DNA from: DAOUTY01 sp964453665
GTDB taxonomy: Bacteria; Chloroflexota; Dehalococcoidia; SZUA-161
Direction: 5' to 3'
Length of the DNA stretch: 5,794 bases
Assembly (NCBI GenBank): GCA_964453665.1
Contig: CAYVQT010000103.1
Span: 1 to 5,794 of the forward strand
Shown in pieces: positions 5,788-5,794 of this stretch; the stretch's first letter is position 1; each line of letters starts with the position of its first letter. The notes beneath the pieces are model-generated. The model had not been told where the DNA came from. It was given only the letters and a program-made list of their open reading frames with translations, and ran no database searches. The position numbers were made by a program, and so were the translations under genes.

Positions 5788-5794
5788 ATGGTAA

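Noticed and set aside
1..5794. tRNA or rRNA genes, CRISPR arrays, insertion sequences
   Set aside because: No cloverleaf with acceptor and T-arm signatures, no regularly spaced repeats and no transposase-like frame were seen on either strand.

Overview
The window is a compact bacterial heat-shock and stress locus. In order it holds a minus-strand small heat-shock protein gene (hsp20), an AT-rich divergent promoter region, a plus-strand operon of a DnaJ/CbpA-type co-chaperone, an HspR-type MerR repressor and a ClpC-type AAA+ unfoldase, and a convergent minus-strand gene for a tandem-domain universal stress protein (UspA family). The coding DNA has moderate GC and strong GGAGG-type ribosome binding sites. 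Clustering hsp20, dnaJ, hspR and clpC fits the Chloroflexota, in particular the Dehalococcoidia. This assignment is an inference from gene content and remembered protein similarity, not a database match.

Region by region: positions 1-120 are non-coding, with two small inverted repeats and a REP-like element whose first 14 bases are duplicated in tandem. Positions 115-154 hold a 13-bp-stem terminator for hsp20 (172-642, minus). Positions 646-860 are AT-rich and contain both divergent promoters. The plus-strand one is a perfect TTGACA-17-TATAAT promoter, and between its boxes lies an inverted repeat, CTTGA-N11-TCAAT, resembling the HspR operator (HAIR). The dnaJ (861-1832), hspR (1870-2175) and clpC (2204-4624) genes are separated by only 37 and 28 bases and probably form one transcript ending at a hairpin plus T-run at 4757-4793. 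The usp gene (4828-5751, minus) converges on that terminator. Its start lies next to the right edge, in AT-rich DNA with an 11-bp-spaced direct repeat.

Likely working model: HspR binds the HAIR-like site and represses its own operon. Heat or unfolded protein relieves repression, giving DnaJ for delivery to Hsp70, ClpC for unfolding (with ClpP for degradation), and possibly Hsp20 as a holdase from the facing promoter. The universal stress protein is probably a separate unit. No dnaK, grpE, clpP, ctsR or mcsAB is present here.

I did not find a clearly new biological system. The most informative points are the HspR/ClpC pairing, the miniature two-motif zinc centre in DnaJ, the operator-promoter overlap that also fixes the dnaJ start, and the highly similar DNA in the two halves of the usp gene.
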